DNA from: Actinoallomurus soli | Lineage (GTDB): Bacteria; Actinomycetota; Actinomycetes; Streptosporangiales; Streptosporangiaceae | Assembly: GCF_024055715.1 (NCBI RefSeq) | Contig: NZ_JAMXMV010000010.1 | Coordinates: 62,001-126,000, forward strand | DNA: 64,000 bases | Direction: 5' to 3' | Part shown: one piece after another, positions 17,474-25,975 of the stretch | Numbering within the stretch: position 1 is the first letter of the stretch | Layout of the letters: every line of letters begins with the position of its first letter | Program-made: the position numbers and the translations under genes | The notes under the pieces: model-generated | What the model saw: the letters and a program-made list of their open reading frames with translations, nothing else | Databases searched by the model: none | What the model was told of the DNA's origin: nothing

Positions 17474-18139
17474 ATGCCGCTGTCGAGGGTCGCGATCGCG
17501 GCCGTCTTCTTCATCGTGGGGGCGCTGATCGTGTTCCCGATGCTCACGGACTCCTCACAGCCCTCACGGGCGGCGAGCAGCACTCCCCTGCCCAGCGTCA
17601 GCGCCTCGGCGACCGCGAGCCCGACCCGGAGCTCCCGTCCCACGCACAAGGCCTCTCACAAGGCCTCGCCGACGCACTCGCCGACGCGGCCGTCGATCGG
17701 GGAGCCGTTGCCCTCCGCCGGCTCGTCCTCGCCGCTCAACGTCGAGATCGGCAAGGTCCGCTGCCCGGGCCGTACGGTCCAGGTCTCGGTCGTCAACGGC
17801 AGCTCGCAGGCGGAGGACTACGCCATCCTGACCGACGGATCGATCTCGGTGGCCGACCGCATCCCGGCGGGCGCCACCCGCAGGTCCACGGTCAACGTCA
17901 AGGAGGACCGCACCACCACCGTCGCGGTGACCTGGCGCAACCTGCCGGTCAAGAGCGTCGACCGGCACGCGAACTGCGTCCGCAGGACGTCGGACCAGAC
18001 GCTGCCCCACACCGGCCCCGACAGCGGGATGATCGTCGCGCGGGTCGCGACCGGCATCGCCGTCATGCTGACCGGCGTCATCATCTTCTGGTATGGCCGC
18101 CAGTGGCCACGCCGCCACGGCAAGATGTTCGACCGGTAG
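17474..18139 (+). CDS. LPXTG-like cell-surface protein
   Basis: The 221-residue protein has an N-terminal hydrophobic signal segment (VAIAAVFFIVGALIVFPML), a Ser/Thr/Pro/His-rich low-complexity stretch (about 30-85), a beta-sandwich-like domain (NVEIGKVRCPGRTVQVSVVN), and then LPHTG at about 185, a transmembrane helix and a basic tail RRHGKMFDR. This is a sortase sorting signal variant. ATG 17474 has CGGAGG upstream. No sortase gene is visible in the window, so anchoring depends on one elsewhere. Confidence 0.82.
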   Translation: MPLSRVAIAAVFFIVGALIVFPMLTDSSQPSRAASSTPLPSVSASATASPTRSSRPTHKASHKASPTHSPTRPSIGEPLPSAGSSSPLNVEIGKVRCPGRTVQVSVVNGSSQAEDYAILTDGSISVADRIPAGATRRSTVNVKEDRTTTVAVTWRNLPVKSVDRHANCVRRTSDQTLPHTGPDSGMIVARVATGIAVMLTGVIIFWYGRQWPRRHGKMFDR

Positions 18140-18254
18140 GCGGCACCGCGCGGAGACGGCTCCGGCCCGGCGCCGGGCGGGAGCGACTCCGCGGCGGAAC
18201 GACTCGAGCGGGCGGGCGGCATCGGGCGCCGCGCCCGCTCACGTCGTCCTCAGG

Positions 18255-19646
18255 TCACTTGGCGGACTCGGCGGCCTTCTGCACGGCGGCGGCGACGGCG
18301 TGCGCGACGTCCGAGTGGAACACGCTCGGCACGATGTAGTTCGGGCCCAGCTCCTCGTCGGTGACCACGCCGGCCAGGGCCCGCGCGGCCGCCAGGAGCA
18401 TGTCCTGCGTGACCGTACGGCTCTGCGCGTCGAGCAGGCCGCGGAAGACGCCGGGGAACGCCAGCACGTTGTTGATCTGGTTGGGGTAGTCGCTGCGGCC
18501 GGTGGCGACGACGGCGGCGTGCTCGCGGGCGGCGGCCGGGTCGACCTCCGGGTCCGGGTTGGCCAGCGCGAAGACCACGGCGTCGTCGTTCATCGTCGCG
18601 ATGTCGTCGCCGGTCAGGATGCCGGGGGCCGAGACGCCGATGAACACGTCGGCCCCGCGCACGGCGCCGCGCAGGTCGCCGTCGTAGCCCTCGGGGTTGG
18701 TGTTCTCGGCGATCCAGCGCAGCGAGTCGTCCAGGTCGTCGCGGCCCGCGTGCACCGCGCCGTGGTAGTCGCAGACGACCAGGTGCTTGGCGCCGGCGTG
18801 CATGAGCAGCTTGAGCACGGCGTTCCCGGCGGCGCCCGCGCCGGCCAGCGCGATGCGCACGTCGGCCAGGTCCTTGCCGACGACCCGCAGGGCGTTGGTC
18901 AGCGCGGACACCACGACGATGGCCGTGCCGTGCTGGTCGTCGTGGAAGACGGGGATGTCGAGCAGGTCGCGGAGCCGGCGTTCGACCTCGAAGCACCGCG
19001 GCGCGGAGATGTCCTCCAGGTTGATCCCGCCGAACGCCGGCGCGAGGATCTGCACCGTACGGACGATCTCGTCGGTGTCCTGCGTGTCGAGGCAGATCGG
19101 CCAGGCGTCGATCCCGGCGAAGCGCTTGAACAGCGCCGCCTTGCCCTCCATGACCGGCAGGGCCGCCTGCGGCCCGATGTTGCCCAGGCCGAGGACCGCG
19201 GACCCGTCGGTGATCACCGCGACGCTGTTGCGCTTGACCGTCAGCCGCCGGACGTCCTCCGGGTTGCGCGCGATGGCCAGGGAGACCCGGGCGACGCCCG
19301 GGGTGTAGGCCATCGACAGCTCGTCGCGGTTGCGCAGCGGCACCTTCGACTGCATCTCGATCTTCCCGCCGAGGTGCATGAGGAAGGTGCGGTCGCTGAC
19401 CTTGTGGATGGAGACGCCGTCGAGCCCCTCCAGGGCGTCGACGATCTCCTGGGCGTGCTCGGTGTCACGGGTGGCACAGGTGACGTCGATGCGGAGCCTG
19501 TCGTGGCCCGCCGGCGTCAGGTCGAGCGCGGTGACGATGCCGCCCGCGCCCTCGACCGCCCCGGTGAGCTGGCTTACCGCCTTACCCCCTGCGGGGACCT
19601 CGAGACGGACGGTGATCGAATAGGACACGCTCGGCACGGTGGCCAC
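18255..19646 (-). CDS. NAD-dependent malic enzyme with N-terminal ACT domain
   Basis: The 463-residue protein begins with an ACT-like fold (SVSYSITVRLEVPAGG; about 5-80), then the malic domain with YTPGVARVS and VITDGSAVLGLGNIG, and the NAD-binding domain with ALAGAGAAGNAV. It should decarboxylate malate to pyruvate and feed NAD(P)H, with amino-acid allostery through ACT. The GTG at 19646 follows GGAG at suitable spacing; a longer start at 19694 adds an unconserved Cys-rich tail. Genes on either side point the same way but are not tightly packed. Confidence 0.93.
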   Translation of the reverse strand: MATVPSVSYSITVRLEVPAGGKAVSQLTGAVEGAGGIVTALDLTPAGHDRLRIDVTCATRDTEHAQEIVDALEGLDGVSIHKVSDRTFLMHLGGKIEMQSKVPLRNRDELSMAYTPGVARVSLAIARNPEDVRRLTVKRNSVAVITDGSAVLGLGNIGPQAALPVMEGKAALFKRFAGIDAWPICLDTQDTDEIVRTVQILAPAFGGINLEDISAPRCFEVERRLRDLLDIPVFHDDQHGTAIVVVSALTNALRVVGKDLADVRIALAGAGAAGNAVLKLLMHAGAKHLVVCDYHGAVHAGRDDLDDSLRWIAENTNPEGYDGDLRGAVRGADVFIGVSAPGILTGDDIATMNDDAVVFALANPDPEVDPAAAREHAAVVATGRSDYPNQINNVLAFPGVFRGLLDAQSRTVTQDMLLAAARALAGVVTDEELGPNYIVPSVFHSDVAHAVAAAVQKAAESAK

Positions 19647-19719
19647 GTCAATTGCTCCTTTGCAAGGCGAGGGTCCGCACGCCCATGGTGTCATCCCCGC
19701 GTACGGCGCGACGATGAGG

Positions 19720-20355
19720 TCAGCTGATCGCGTGTGCCGCCCTCACGACCATGTCGACGCAGGCAGCCGCGGCCAGCCGCGTACTGTCGATGACCAGATG
19801 ATAAAGGCCGGGATCCGCCGGATCCGTCCTGTAGAAGTGTTTGACGTACGCGGTCCGCGCCCGATCGTTCTCGGTCAGGAGGTGTTCGGCCTCCTGCGCG
19901 GACAGCTCCATCGTCTCCCGGACGCGGGCGATCCGGCGTTTCCGCGGGCCGTCGAGGCGGACGTGGAGCGTGCCGGGATGGCCGGCGAGCACGACCTGCG
20001 CGGCGCGGCCGAGGATCACCGCTCCCTCGCCCCGGTCGGCGACCTCCCTGATCACCTGTTCGGTGTGACGGACGAACTCCTCTTCGGGGACGACGCCGCG
20101 CTGCGGGAGGTGGACGTCCATGCCGCCGAGCGTGACGTTCGGCAGGCGCGCGGCGTCGGCCAGGATGCGGCCCAGCCCGTGCTCGGTGCGGTCGTCGTGG
20201 GCGAGCGCCTCTTCGAGCGAGCAGCCGATGTCGGCGGCCACGGTGTACGGGATGGCGCGGTCGACGAACGGCACGCCGAGGTGCTCGGCGACCGCGGGGC
20301 CGATGGCGCTGCCACCCGCCCCGAACGCCGCGGAGATCGTGACGACTGCCGTCAT
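19720..20355 (-). CDS. Cytidylate-kinase-like P-loop protein
   Basis: The 211-residue protein starts VVTISAAFGAGGSAIGPAVA, where a loose GAGGSAIG replaces the standard GxxGxGKS/T P-loop. The rest (GRAAQVVLAGHPG, RKRRIARV, YHLVIDST) fits the Cytidylate_kin2 family, whose substrate is uncertain and which is distinct from housekeeping Cmk. The missing P-loop lysine is a family trait. ATG 20355 is used; a GTG lies one codon upstream. It precedes a thioredoxin-TPR gene on the same strand by a short gap. Confidence 0.85.
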   Translation of the reverse strand: MTAVVTISAAFGAGGSAIGPAVAEHLGVPFVDRAIPYTVAADIGCSLEEALAHDDRTEHGLGRILADAARLPNVTLGGMDVHLPQRGVVPEEEFVRHTEQVIREVADRGEGAVILGRAAQVVLAGHPGTLHVRLDGPRKRRIARVRETMELSAQEAEHLLTENDRARTAYVKHFYRTDPADPGLYHLVIDSTRLAAAACVDMVVRAAHAIS

Positions 20356-20379
20356 CACCCGCCCATCCCGTCGAGAGGT

Positions 20380-21306
20380 CTAGAAGAGCGCCGAGGCGAG
20401 CCTGCGCCGGGCGCGGGCCACGCGCGGGTCGTCCGGGGGCAGGACGTCGAACAGCGACAGCAGGTGCTTGCGCGCCGCGTCGCGCTCGTCGCCCGTCGTG
20501 CGGCGCACCGCGTCGATCAGGCGGTCGAACGCCTCGTCGACCCGGCCCTCCAGCAGCTCGAGGTCGGCGGCCTTCGCCTGGGCGGCCGCGTCGTCGGGCC
20601 GGTCGGCGGCGTCCTTGCGCACCGCGGCCGGGTCGTACGATCCGGCGCGGCGCTGCAGGTCGACCAGGGCCAGACCGCTCTTGGCGAACGGGTCGTTCGG
20701 CCTGGTCTCCAGGATCCGCCCGAACGCCGTGGCGGCGCCGTCGAGGTCGCCCCGCTGCAGCGCGGCCTCGGCCTCGAGCTCCAGCGGGTCGGCGGCCGGC
20801 TGCTGCGCGGCGTCCGCGCCGTCGTCCTCCGGCAGGAGACCCTGCTGGCGGAGCGCGTCGAACAGCTGGTCCAGCACCTGGCGTACCTGCGGCTCGGGCG
20901 CCGCGCCGTTGAGGACGGGGAGCATCTGGCCCGCGACCACGGCCGCCACGAACGGGATGCCCTGCACCCCCATCCGGGCGAGCTGCTGGCCGAGCGCCGG
21001 GTTCGCGTCGATGTCGACCTTGGCGAGCACCCAGCGGCCGCCCGCCTCATTGGCGAGCTTCTCCAGGATGGGGCCGAGCTGCTTGCACGGCTGGCACCAG
21101 TCGGCCCAGAAGTCGACGAGCACCGGCACGCTGCGCGAGCGCTCGACGACCTCGGTGTTGAACGTCGCGTCGGTCACGTCGATGACGCTCGAAGAGGAGG
21201 AGTCTCCCGAAGCTCCCGAGGCCGGGCGCTGCTGCTGTCTCTGGGCCGCGGCACGCCGCGCGCCGAGGTCGATCGCGCCGTGCAACGAGAAGTCCGATGA
21301 CGTCAT
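20380..21306 (-). CDS. YbbN/CnoX-like co-chaperone: thioredoxin domain plus TPR
   Basis: The 308-residue protein has a disordered N-terminus (SASGDSSSSS), a thioredoxin domain with WCQPCK near residue 74, then a Tetrico repeat region (LELEAEAALQRGDLDGAA and RRLIDAVRRTTGDERDA). This matches YbbN/CnoX, a redox co-chaperone. The active cysteine pair is kept, whereas some YbbN have lost it. The preferred ATG at 21306 opens MTSSDFSLHGAIDLG; one six codons earlier is possible. It sits between the cytidylate-kinase-like gene and the mutase gene. Confidence 0.92.
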   Translation of the reverse strand: MTSSDFSLHGAIDLGARRAAAQRQQQRPASGASGDSSSSSVIDVTDATFNTEVVERSRSVPVLVDFWADWCQPCKQLGPILEKLANEAGGRWVLAKVDIDANPALGQQLARMGVQGIPFVAAVVAGQMLPVLNGAAPEPQVRQVLDQLFDALRQQGLLPEDDGADAAQQPAADPLELEAEAALQRGDLDGAATAFGRILETRPNDPFAKSGLALVDLQRRAGSYDPAAVRKDAADRPDDAAAQAKAADLELLEGRVDEAFDRLIDAVRRTTGDERDAARKHLLSLFDVLPPDDPRVARARRRLASALF

Positions 21307-21427
21307 GTGTCCATCCTGCCGCATGCCCCGCCGTACGAATACGCACGGCCGCCACGAAATCGATCAAGCACGCTCCACGATCGCCCGGACACGTGAGGTG
21401 ACGGCCCTCCAGGGGCGAGGCGACGGG

Positions 21428-23095
21428 TCAGAAGCGGGCCGGCTCGGCGTAGTCGCCCCACTCCTCGCGCAGCACGCCGCAGATCTCGCCGAGGGTCGCC
21501 TCGGCCCGTACGGCGTCGAGCATGGCGGGGATCAGGTTCTCCTCGGTACGGGCGACGTCGATCATCCGGCGCAGGGCCGTGTCGACGGCCTCCTGGTCGC
21601 GCGCCGCGCGCCGCTCGGCCAGGAGGCGGTTCTGCTCACGCTCGACCTCGTGCCCGACGCGCAGGATCTCCAGGGGCTCCTCGATCGACTCGGTATGGCG
21701 GTTGACGCCGACGATCTTCTTCTCGCCCTTCTCCAGCTGCTGCTGGTAGGTGAACGCGGCGTCGGCGATCTCGGCCATGAACCAGCCGTCCTCGATGCCG
21801 CGCAGGATCCCGCCGGTGATGGAGCCGTCCGGGCTCATGTCCTTGATCCGCGCGAAGATCCGCTCGGCCTCCTCCTCGAGGCGGTCGGTCAGCGCCTCGA
21901 CGTACCAGGAGCCGCCCAGCGGGTCGACGACGTTGACGACGCCGGTCTCCTCCATGATCACCTGCTGGGTCCGCAGGGCGATCTCGGCGGCCTTCTCGCT
22001 CGGCAGCGCCAGGACCTCGTCGAGGGCGTTGGTGTGCAGGGAGTTCGTGCCGCCGAGCACGGCGGCGAGCGCCTCGACGGCGGTGCGCACGACGTTGTTG
22101 TCGGGCTGCTGGGCGGTCAGCGACACCCCGGCGGTCTGGGTGTGGAACCGCAGCCACTGCGCCTTCTCCGACGTCGCGCCGTACACGTCGCGCATCCACC
22201 GCGCCCAGATGCGGCGCGCGGCGCGGAACTTGGCGATCTCCTCGAAGAAGTCGATGTGGGAGTCGAAGAAGAACGACAGGCCGGGCGCGAACCGGTTGAC
22301 GTCCAGCCCGCGGGACAGGCCGAGCTCGACGTAGCCGAAGCCGTCCGCGAGCGTGAACGCCAGCTCCTGCGCGGCCGTCGATCCGGCCTCCCGGATGTGG
22401 TAGCCGGAGACGCTGAGCGGCTTGTACGCCGGGATGTCGCGGGCGCAGAACTCCATCAGGTCGCCGATGAGGCGCAGGTGCGGCTCGGGCGCGAAGAGCC
22501 ACTCCTTCTGCGCGATGTACTCCTTGAAGATGTCGGTCTGCAGCGTGCCGTCGAGACCGTGGACGTCGACGCCCTGGCGCTCGGCGGCGACAAGGTACAT
22601 GCAGAAGATCGGCACGGCCGGACCGGAGATGGTCATCGAGGTCGTGATGTCGCCCAGCGGGATGCCGTCGAACAGCACGTCCATGTCGGCGGCGGAGTCG
22701 ATCGCGACGCCGCAGTGCCCGACCTCGCCGAGCGACCGGGGGTCGTCGGAGTCGCGGCCCATGAGCGTCGGCATGTCGAAGGCGACCGACAGGCCGCCGC
22801 CGCCCGCGCCGAGGATCATCTTGTACCGCTCGTTGGTCTGCCGGGCGTTGCCGAAGCCCGCGAACTGCCGGATCGTCCAGGTCCGGCCGCGGTAGCCCGT
22901 GGCGTACAGGCCGCGCGTGTAGGGGTACTCCCCCGGCCAGCCGATGCGCTCGAAGCGCGGGTCCTCGGCCGGCGGCCCGTACACCGGGTCGACCTCGATG
23001 CCGGAGAGCGTGGTGAAGTCGGCGTCGCGTCGGCGGGAGGCGTCGTACCGCTCCTGCCAGCGGTGACGGCCCTCTTCGATGTCCCGGATGTCCAT
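21428..23095 (-). CDS. icmA: Isobutyryl-CoA mutase large subunit (IcmA-type)
   Basis: The 555-residue chain is the catalytic TIM-barrel part of the methylmalonyl-CoA mutase family and has no C-terminal B12 domain, so it needs a separate small subunit. The key selectivity residues match isobutyryl-CoA mutase: Phe78 in RQFAGFGN and Gln196 in KEYIAQKEW, where methylmalonyl-CoA mutase has Tyr and Arg. It interconverts isobutyryl- and n-butyryl-CoA. The MeaB chaperone (29394-30350) and epimerase lie 6-8 kb away. The small subunit gene is not in the window. The MarR gene upstream and its operator (23125-23148) suggest regulation. Confidence 0.88.
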   Translation of the reverse strand: MDIRDIEEGRHRWQERYDASRRRDADFTTLSGIEVDPVYGPPAEDPRFERIGWPGEYPYTRGLYATGYRGRTWTIRQFAGFGNARQTNERYKMILGAGGGGLSVAFDMPTLMGRDSDDPRSLGEVGHCGVAIDSAADMDVLFDGIPLGDITTSMTISGPAVPIFCMYLVAAERQGVDVHGLDGTLQTDIFKEYIAQKEWLFAPEPHLRLIGDLMEFCARDIPAYKPLSVSGYHIREAGSTAAQELAFTLADGFGYVELGLSRGLDVNRFAPGLSFFFDSHIDFFEEIAKFRAARRIWARWMRDVYGATSEKAQWLRFHTQTAGVSLTAQQPDNNVVRTAVEALAAVLGGTNSLHTNALDEVLALPSEKAAEIALRTQQVIMEETGVVNVVDPLGGSWYVEALTDRLEEEAERIFARIKDMSPDGSITGGILRGIEDGWFMAEIADAAFTYQQQLEKGEKKIVGVNRHTESIEEPLEILRVGHEVEREQNRLLAERRAARDQEAVDTALRRMIDVARTEENLIPAMLDAVRAEATLGEICGVLREEWGDYAEPARF

Positions 23096-23124
23096 GAGCG
23101 CTCCTCAGGCCGGTGGCTCTCCCT

Positions 23125-23148
23125 AGATACTAGGATGTCCTATTATCT
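23125..23148. promoter_or_regulatory. Near-perfect 24-bp palindrome, probable MarR operator
   Basis: AGATACTAGGATGTCCTATTATCT is symmetrical in 11 of 12 base pairs around the central TG. It lies 30 bases before the icmA start, across its likely -10 (TAGTAT on the minus strand), and 39 bases after the MarR gene's end. The adjacent MarR protein is the obvious binder. Confidence 0.82.
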
Positions 23149-23186
23149 CGCCGCCAATCATCCCGGCCGGGTGACACCGGCACCGC

Positions 23187-23693
23187 TCAGTCCGCGAAAT
23201 CCCCCGCCGCGACGCGGAGGCCGCGCAGTGTCCGGAACATCTCCTCCAGCTCACCCGCGTCGTACGCGCCCAGCCCGAAGTCCGCGGCGAGGAGGTCGGC
23301 CGTGGCGCGCTCCACGGTCTCCCGGCCGCTGTCGGTGATCTCCGCGAGCACGCCCCGGCCGTCACGGGGGTTGGGGCGCCGCCGGACGTAGCCCTGGCGC
23401 TCCAGCCGGTCGATGGTGTTGGTGACGCTCGTCGGATGGACCATCAGCCGCTCGCCCATCCGCGACAGCGGCAGCGCGCCCTTCCGGCTGAAGGTCAGCA
23501 GCACGAGCGCCTCGTACCGGGCGAACGTCAGGCCGTACGGCTTCAGCAGGGCGTCGAGTTCGGCGATCAGGATGGCCTGGGCCCGCATGATCGAGGTCAC
23601 CGCCAGCATGGCGGGCGACCGGCCCCAGCGGCGTTCCCAGAGATCCCCGGCGCGGGCGATCGGGTCGAAAGGCAGGTTGAGCGGCTTGGCCAC
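23187..23693 (-). CDS. MarR-family transcriptional regulator
   Basis: The 168-residue protein has helical dimer arms (RSPAMLAVTSIMRAQAI), a winged helix with LSRMGERLMVHPTSVTNTIDRLERQGYVRR, and a C-terminal helix. GTG 23693 is the start. It is immediately upstream of icmA on the same strand, so it probably regulates icmA through the palindrome at 23125. Ligand unknown; acyl-CoA or an organic acid would fit the context. Confidence 0.93.
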   Translation of the reverse strand: MAKPLNLPFDPIARAGDLWERRWGRSPAMLAVTSIMRAQAILIAELDALLKPYGLTFARYEALVLLTFSRKGALPLSRMGERLMVHPTSVTNTIDRLERQGYVRRRPNPRDGRGVLAEITDSGRETVERATADLLAADFGLGAYDAGELEEMFRTLRGLRVAAGDFAD

Positions 23694-23945
23694 TCACATA
23701 CGTTATCGCCTGACCGGCCCGACATCGGCCGAATCACGCTTGATATAGGCGCGATCGACCTGGGAATCCCGCGAATCAACCGCAATCCCGGCGGCCGCCT
23801 AAGGAACGCCGACACTCATCATCAAGGCAAGTTATAGTTCCATTGTCGACGCGTGCGGACGACGGCAAAGAGGGGCGTCGCGCAGCGGTTCAGCGCCGCG
23901 ATCGCCCCCGCCCTCGCGCACGCGTCGCCAATTCGGGGGGTAATT

Positions 23946-24629
23946 ATGATCGTGAATTCTTCCGCGATCGTGGCACGGGGCCTGGGGATCCGCCGCAGAC
24001 GGCGGTGGATCCTGCGTCCCACCACGGTCGAGATGGCATACGGTGTCGTGGGCCTGGCCGCTCCGGCGGGCCCGGCCAGGTCGGCGGTGCTGCAGACGCT
24101 GGCGACCCTGCGCCACGCGTCCGTGGGCGAGCTCGAGGTGCTGGGCCAGGACGTGACCCGGCGGGCCGGGCGGCGCGCGGTGCGCGCCCGGATCGGCCTG
24201 CTGCCCGCGCGATTCGCCTGGACGTCCGGCTTGTCGACCCGCGACTTCGTCGCCTACGCGTCTTACTACAAATGCACGCCCCGCCGGGCGGTCGACGCGA
24301 TTCTGGAGCGATTCGGGCTCAGTGACGCCGCGGCGCTCGAAATGGACATGCTCCCGCAAGATCTGCGATTGCGCGCGGGCATCGCCGCGGCGTGCGCGCA
24401 CGAGCCGGAGCTCGTCTTTCTCGACGAGCCGCTCGCCGGCATCGGTGATTCCGAGCGCGAAGAGCTGATCCCGCTGCTGCGGGCCCTGGCCCCGGCGGTC
24501 GTGGTGACCGCCGCCGATCCGGCGGAGCTGTCGGGGTGGTGCGACCAGGGTCTCAGCATGGTGCGGGGGCGCCTGGTCGAGGCGCCGTGCGTCCCCCGTC
24601 CACGGGCGCGGGTGCCCGCCGGTGTCTGA
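23946..24629 (+). CDS. ABC-type ATPase homologue with degenerate Walker A
   Basis: The 227-residue protein has the ABC fold but its Walker A reads APAGPARS (39-46), with Gly to Ala and the essential Lys to Arg. Walker B LVFLDEP (156-162) is intact. The signature is LPQDLRLR instead of LSGGQ, and the H-loop His is Ala (VVVTAADP). ATP hydrolysis is therefore doubtful. The ATG at 23946 follows a run of Gs that can serve as a Shine-Dalgarno. It overlaps the next gene, a membrane protein with a soluble domain, by eight bases, so both form one unit. A pseudo-ATPase or a regulatory subunit is possible. Confidence 0.8.
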   Translation: MIVNSSAIVARGLGIRRRRRWILRPTTVEMAYGVVGLAAPAGPARSAVLQTLATLRHASVGELEVLGQDVTRRAGRRAVRARIGLLPARFAWTSGLSTRDFVAYASYYKCTPRRAVDAILERFGLSDAAALEMDMLPQDLRLRAGIAAACAHEPELVFLDEPLAGIGDSEREELIPLLRALAPAVVVTAADPAELSGWCDQGLSMVRGRLVEAPCVPRPRARVPAGV

Positions 24630-25872
24630 CCTCGGCCGGGTGCTGCGGATCGACGCCCGCCGTACGGCCCTGTTCCTGGCCGTGCCGGCGCTCGCGTTCC
24701 TCGGCGCCGTCGCGGCGTGGCGGGCGCTGCTCCCGGGCGTCGCGTACTGGGACGACGCCGTCGCGGCGCTGTTCTCCTCGGTGTGCCTGCTCGGTCCGGC
24801 GTCGGCGGGGTTCGCCGCGTGGGTCGCCCTGCGCGAGCACCGCCTCGACTACCTCCGCGGGCTGACCGCCCGCTCTCCCGCCCTCGGCCCGCTGCTGGAC
24901 CTGCTCCTGCTGGGGATCGTCACGCTGTGCGCGTACACCGTCGTGGCCGTGGTCGTCGCCGCCAAGACGATGATCCACGTGGAGGCGGGCCATCCGAAGC
25001 CGATCGGGCCGCTCGCCGGAGCCCTCACGCTGCTGGTCTACACCGTTCTGGGCTACCTCGCCGGCCGCGTGGTCCCCCGGCTGCCGACCGTCCCGGTCGT
25101 CGCGGTCCTCACCTACCTGTGGGGCGCCGTCCGCCCCGGGGCGTGGGCGGACCTGCTGCCGCCGCCGGGCATCGGGCACATCGGGCTGTTCGCCGCGCTG
25201 CGCACCGAGCTGCTCGCGGGCCAGGCGCTGTGGGCGTTCGGGCTGGGCACCGTCCTGGTCACCGGATACCTCTGGGCGCTGACCCGGCACGTCTGGCTGG
25301 CGCTGCCGGCGGTCGCGGCGGCGGGCGTCGTCACGGGCACCACGCTGTGGCTCCACGGGCAGCAGCGGACCCCGCCGGTCGTGCCGCGGGCGTTCTCCTA
25401 CGCCTGCCGCCAGTGGCCGCTGACCGTCTGTGTGCACCCGGCGCTGCGCGCGGCGCTGCCGTCGCTGGAGGCGGGGCTGACCCCGCTCGCGACCCGCCTC
25501 AGCGGCACCCCCGGGCGCTTCGTCCGGGTCGAGCACCGGCCCGACAACGACTTTCCCCGGCCCGGCCGCGGCGTCGTCTACATCCACCTCGGCGACCTGT
25601 CCCCGGGGTACGCCCACCGCGCCGAGCAGGAGATCGACATCAGCCTGCTGGACGCGCGCACCTGCGGCGACCCCCGGCACGCGGCCGGCGCGCACTACAG
25701 CGCCCTGGTCTCGGCGTGGCTGCTCGACGAGGCGCCGCCGCGGATCACCGACACGGTGGCCGCGGACGACTTCGCCCGCTGGGACGAGCAGCGGCGGCGC
25801 CGATGGCTGCGCGCCCACTACGCGCGCTACCGCACCTGCACGCTGCGCGGCCGGGACTTCCGCGTCCGCTGA
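24622..25872 (+). CDS. Membrane protein partner of the ABC-like ATPase
   Basis: The 416-residue protein begins at GTG 24622 and has about six to seven transmembrane segments in residues 12-240 (ALFLAVPALAFLGAVAAW, LLDLLLLGIVTLCAYTVV and others). The last ~170 residues are soluble, with VCVHPALRAALPSLEAGL and VYIHLGDLSPGYAHRAEQE. Operon partner of the degenerate ATPase. This looks like an ABC-2-type permease with an extra cytoplasmic or external domain whose family I recognise only vaguely. The substrate is unknown. Confidence 0.7.
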   Translation: MSDLGRVLRIDARRTALFLAVPALAFLGAVAAWRALLPGVAYWDDAVAALFSSVCLLGPASAGFAAWVALREHRLDYLRGLTARSPALGPLLDLLLLGIVTLCAYTVVAVVVAAKTMIHVEAGHPKPIGPLAGALTLLVYTVLGYLAGRVVPRLPTVPVVAVLTYLWGAVRPGAWADLLPPPGIGHIGLFAALRTELLAGQALWAFGLGTVLVTGYLWALTRHVWLALPAVAAAGVVTGTTLWLHGQQRTPPVVPRAFSYACRQWPLTVCVHPALRAALPSLEAGLTPLATRLSGTPGRFVRVEHRPDNDFPRPGRGVVYIHLGDLSPGYAHRAEQEIDISLLDARTCGDPRHAAGAHYSALVSAWLLDEAPPRITDTVAADDFARWDEQRRRRWLRAHYARYRTCTLRGRDFRVR

Positions 25873-25878
25873 CGCGAC

Positions 25879-25950
25879 CGTCCACGGGCGACGTGATCCG
25901 TCCGTCCATGAACGACGTGATCCGTCTGTGCGCGAACGACGTGCTCTGTC
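25879..25950. repeat. Three copies of a 24-bp repeat
   Basis: Units at 25879-25902, 25903-25926 and 25927-25950 share CGTCC-N4-CGACGTGATCCGTC; the third differs at several bases. They immediately follow the permease stop and lie before the DUF2127 gene, where its promoter should be. Confidence 0.85.
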
Positions 25951-25975
25951 TGCCGGTTTTCACTATCGTCGGGCC

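Noticed and set aside
18093-19727. 544-codon frame opposite the malic enzyme
   Set aside because: The malic enzyme on the other strand has unmistakable motifs, and this frame shows only low-complexity Val/Asp/Gly-rich sequence.
23121-23150. The 24-bp palindrome as a terminator
   Set aside because: It lies upstream of the icmA start and overlaps a -10-like element, so an operator fits better.
19639-23338. Very long open frames (up to 956 codons) opposite the cytidylate-kinase-like, thioredoxin-TPR and mutase genes
   Set aside because: They cross several real genes and intergenic gaps without ribosome-binding sites, which is typical of GC-rich antisense frames.
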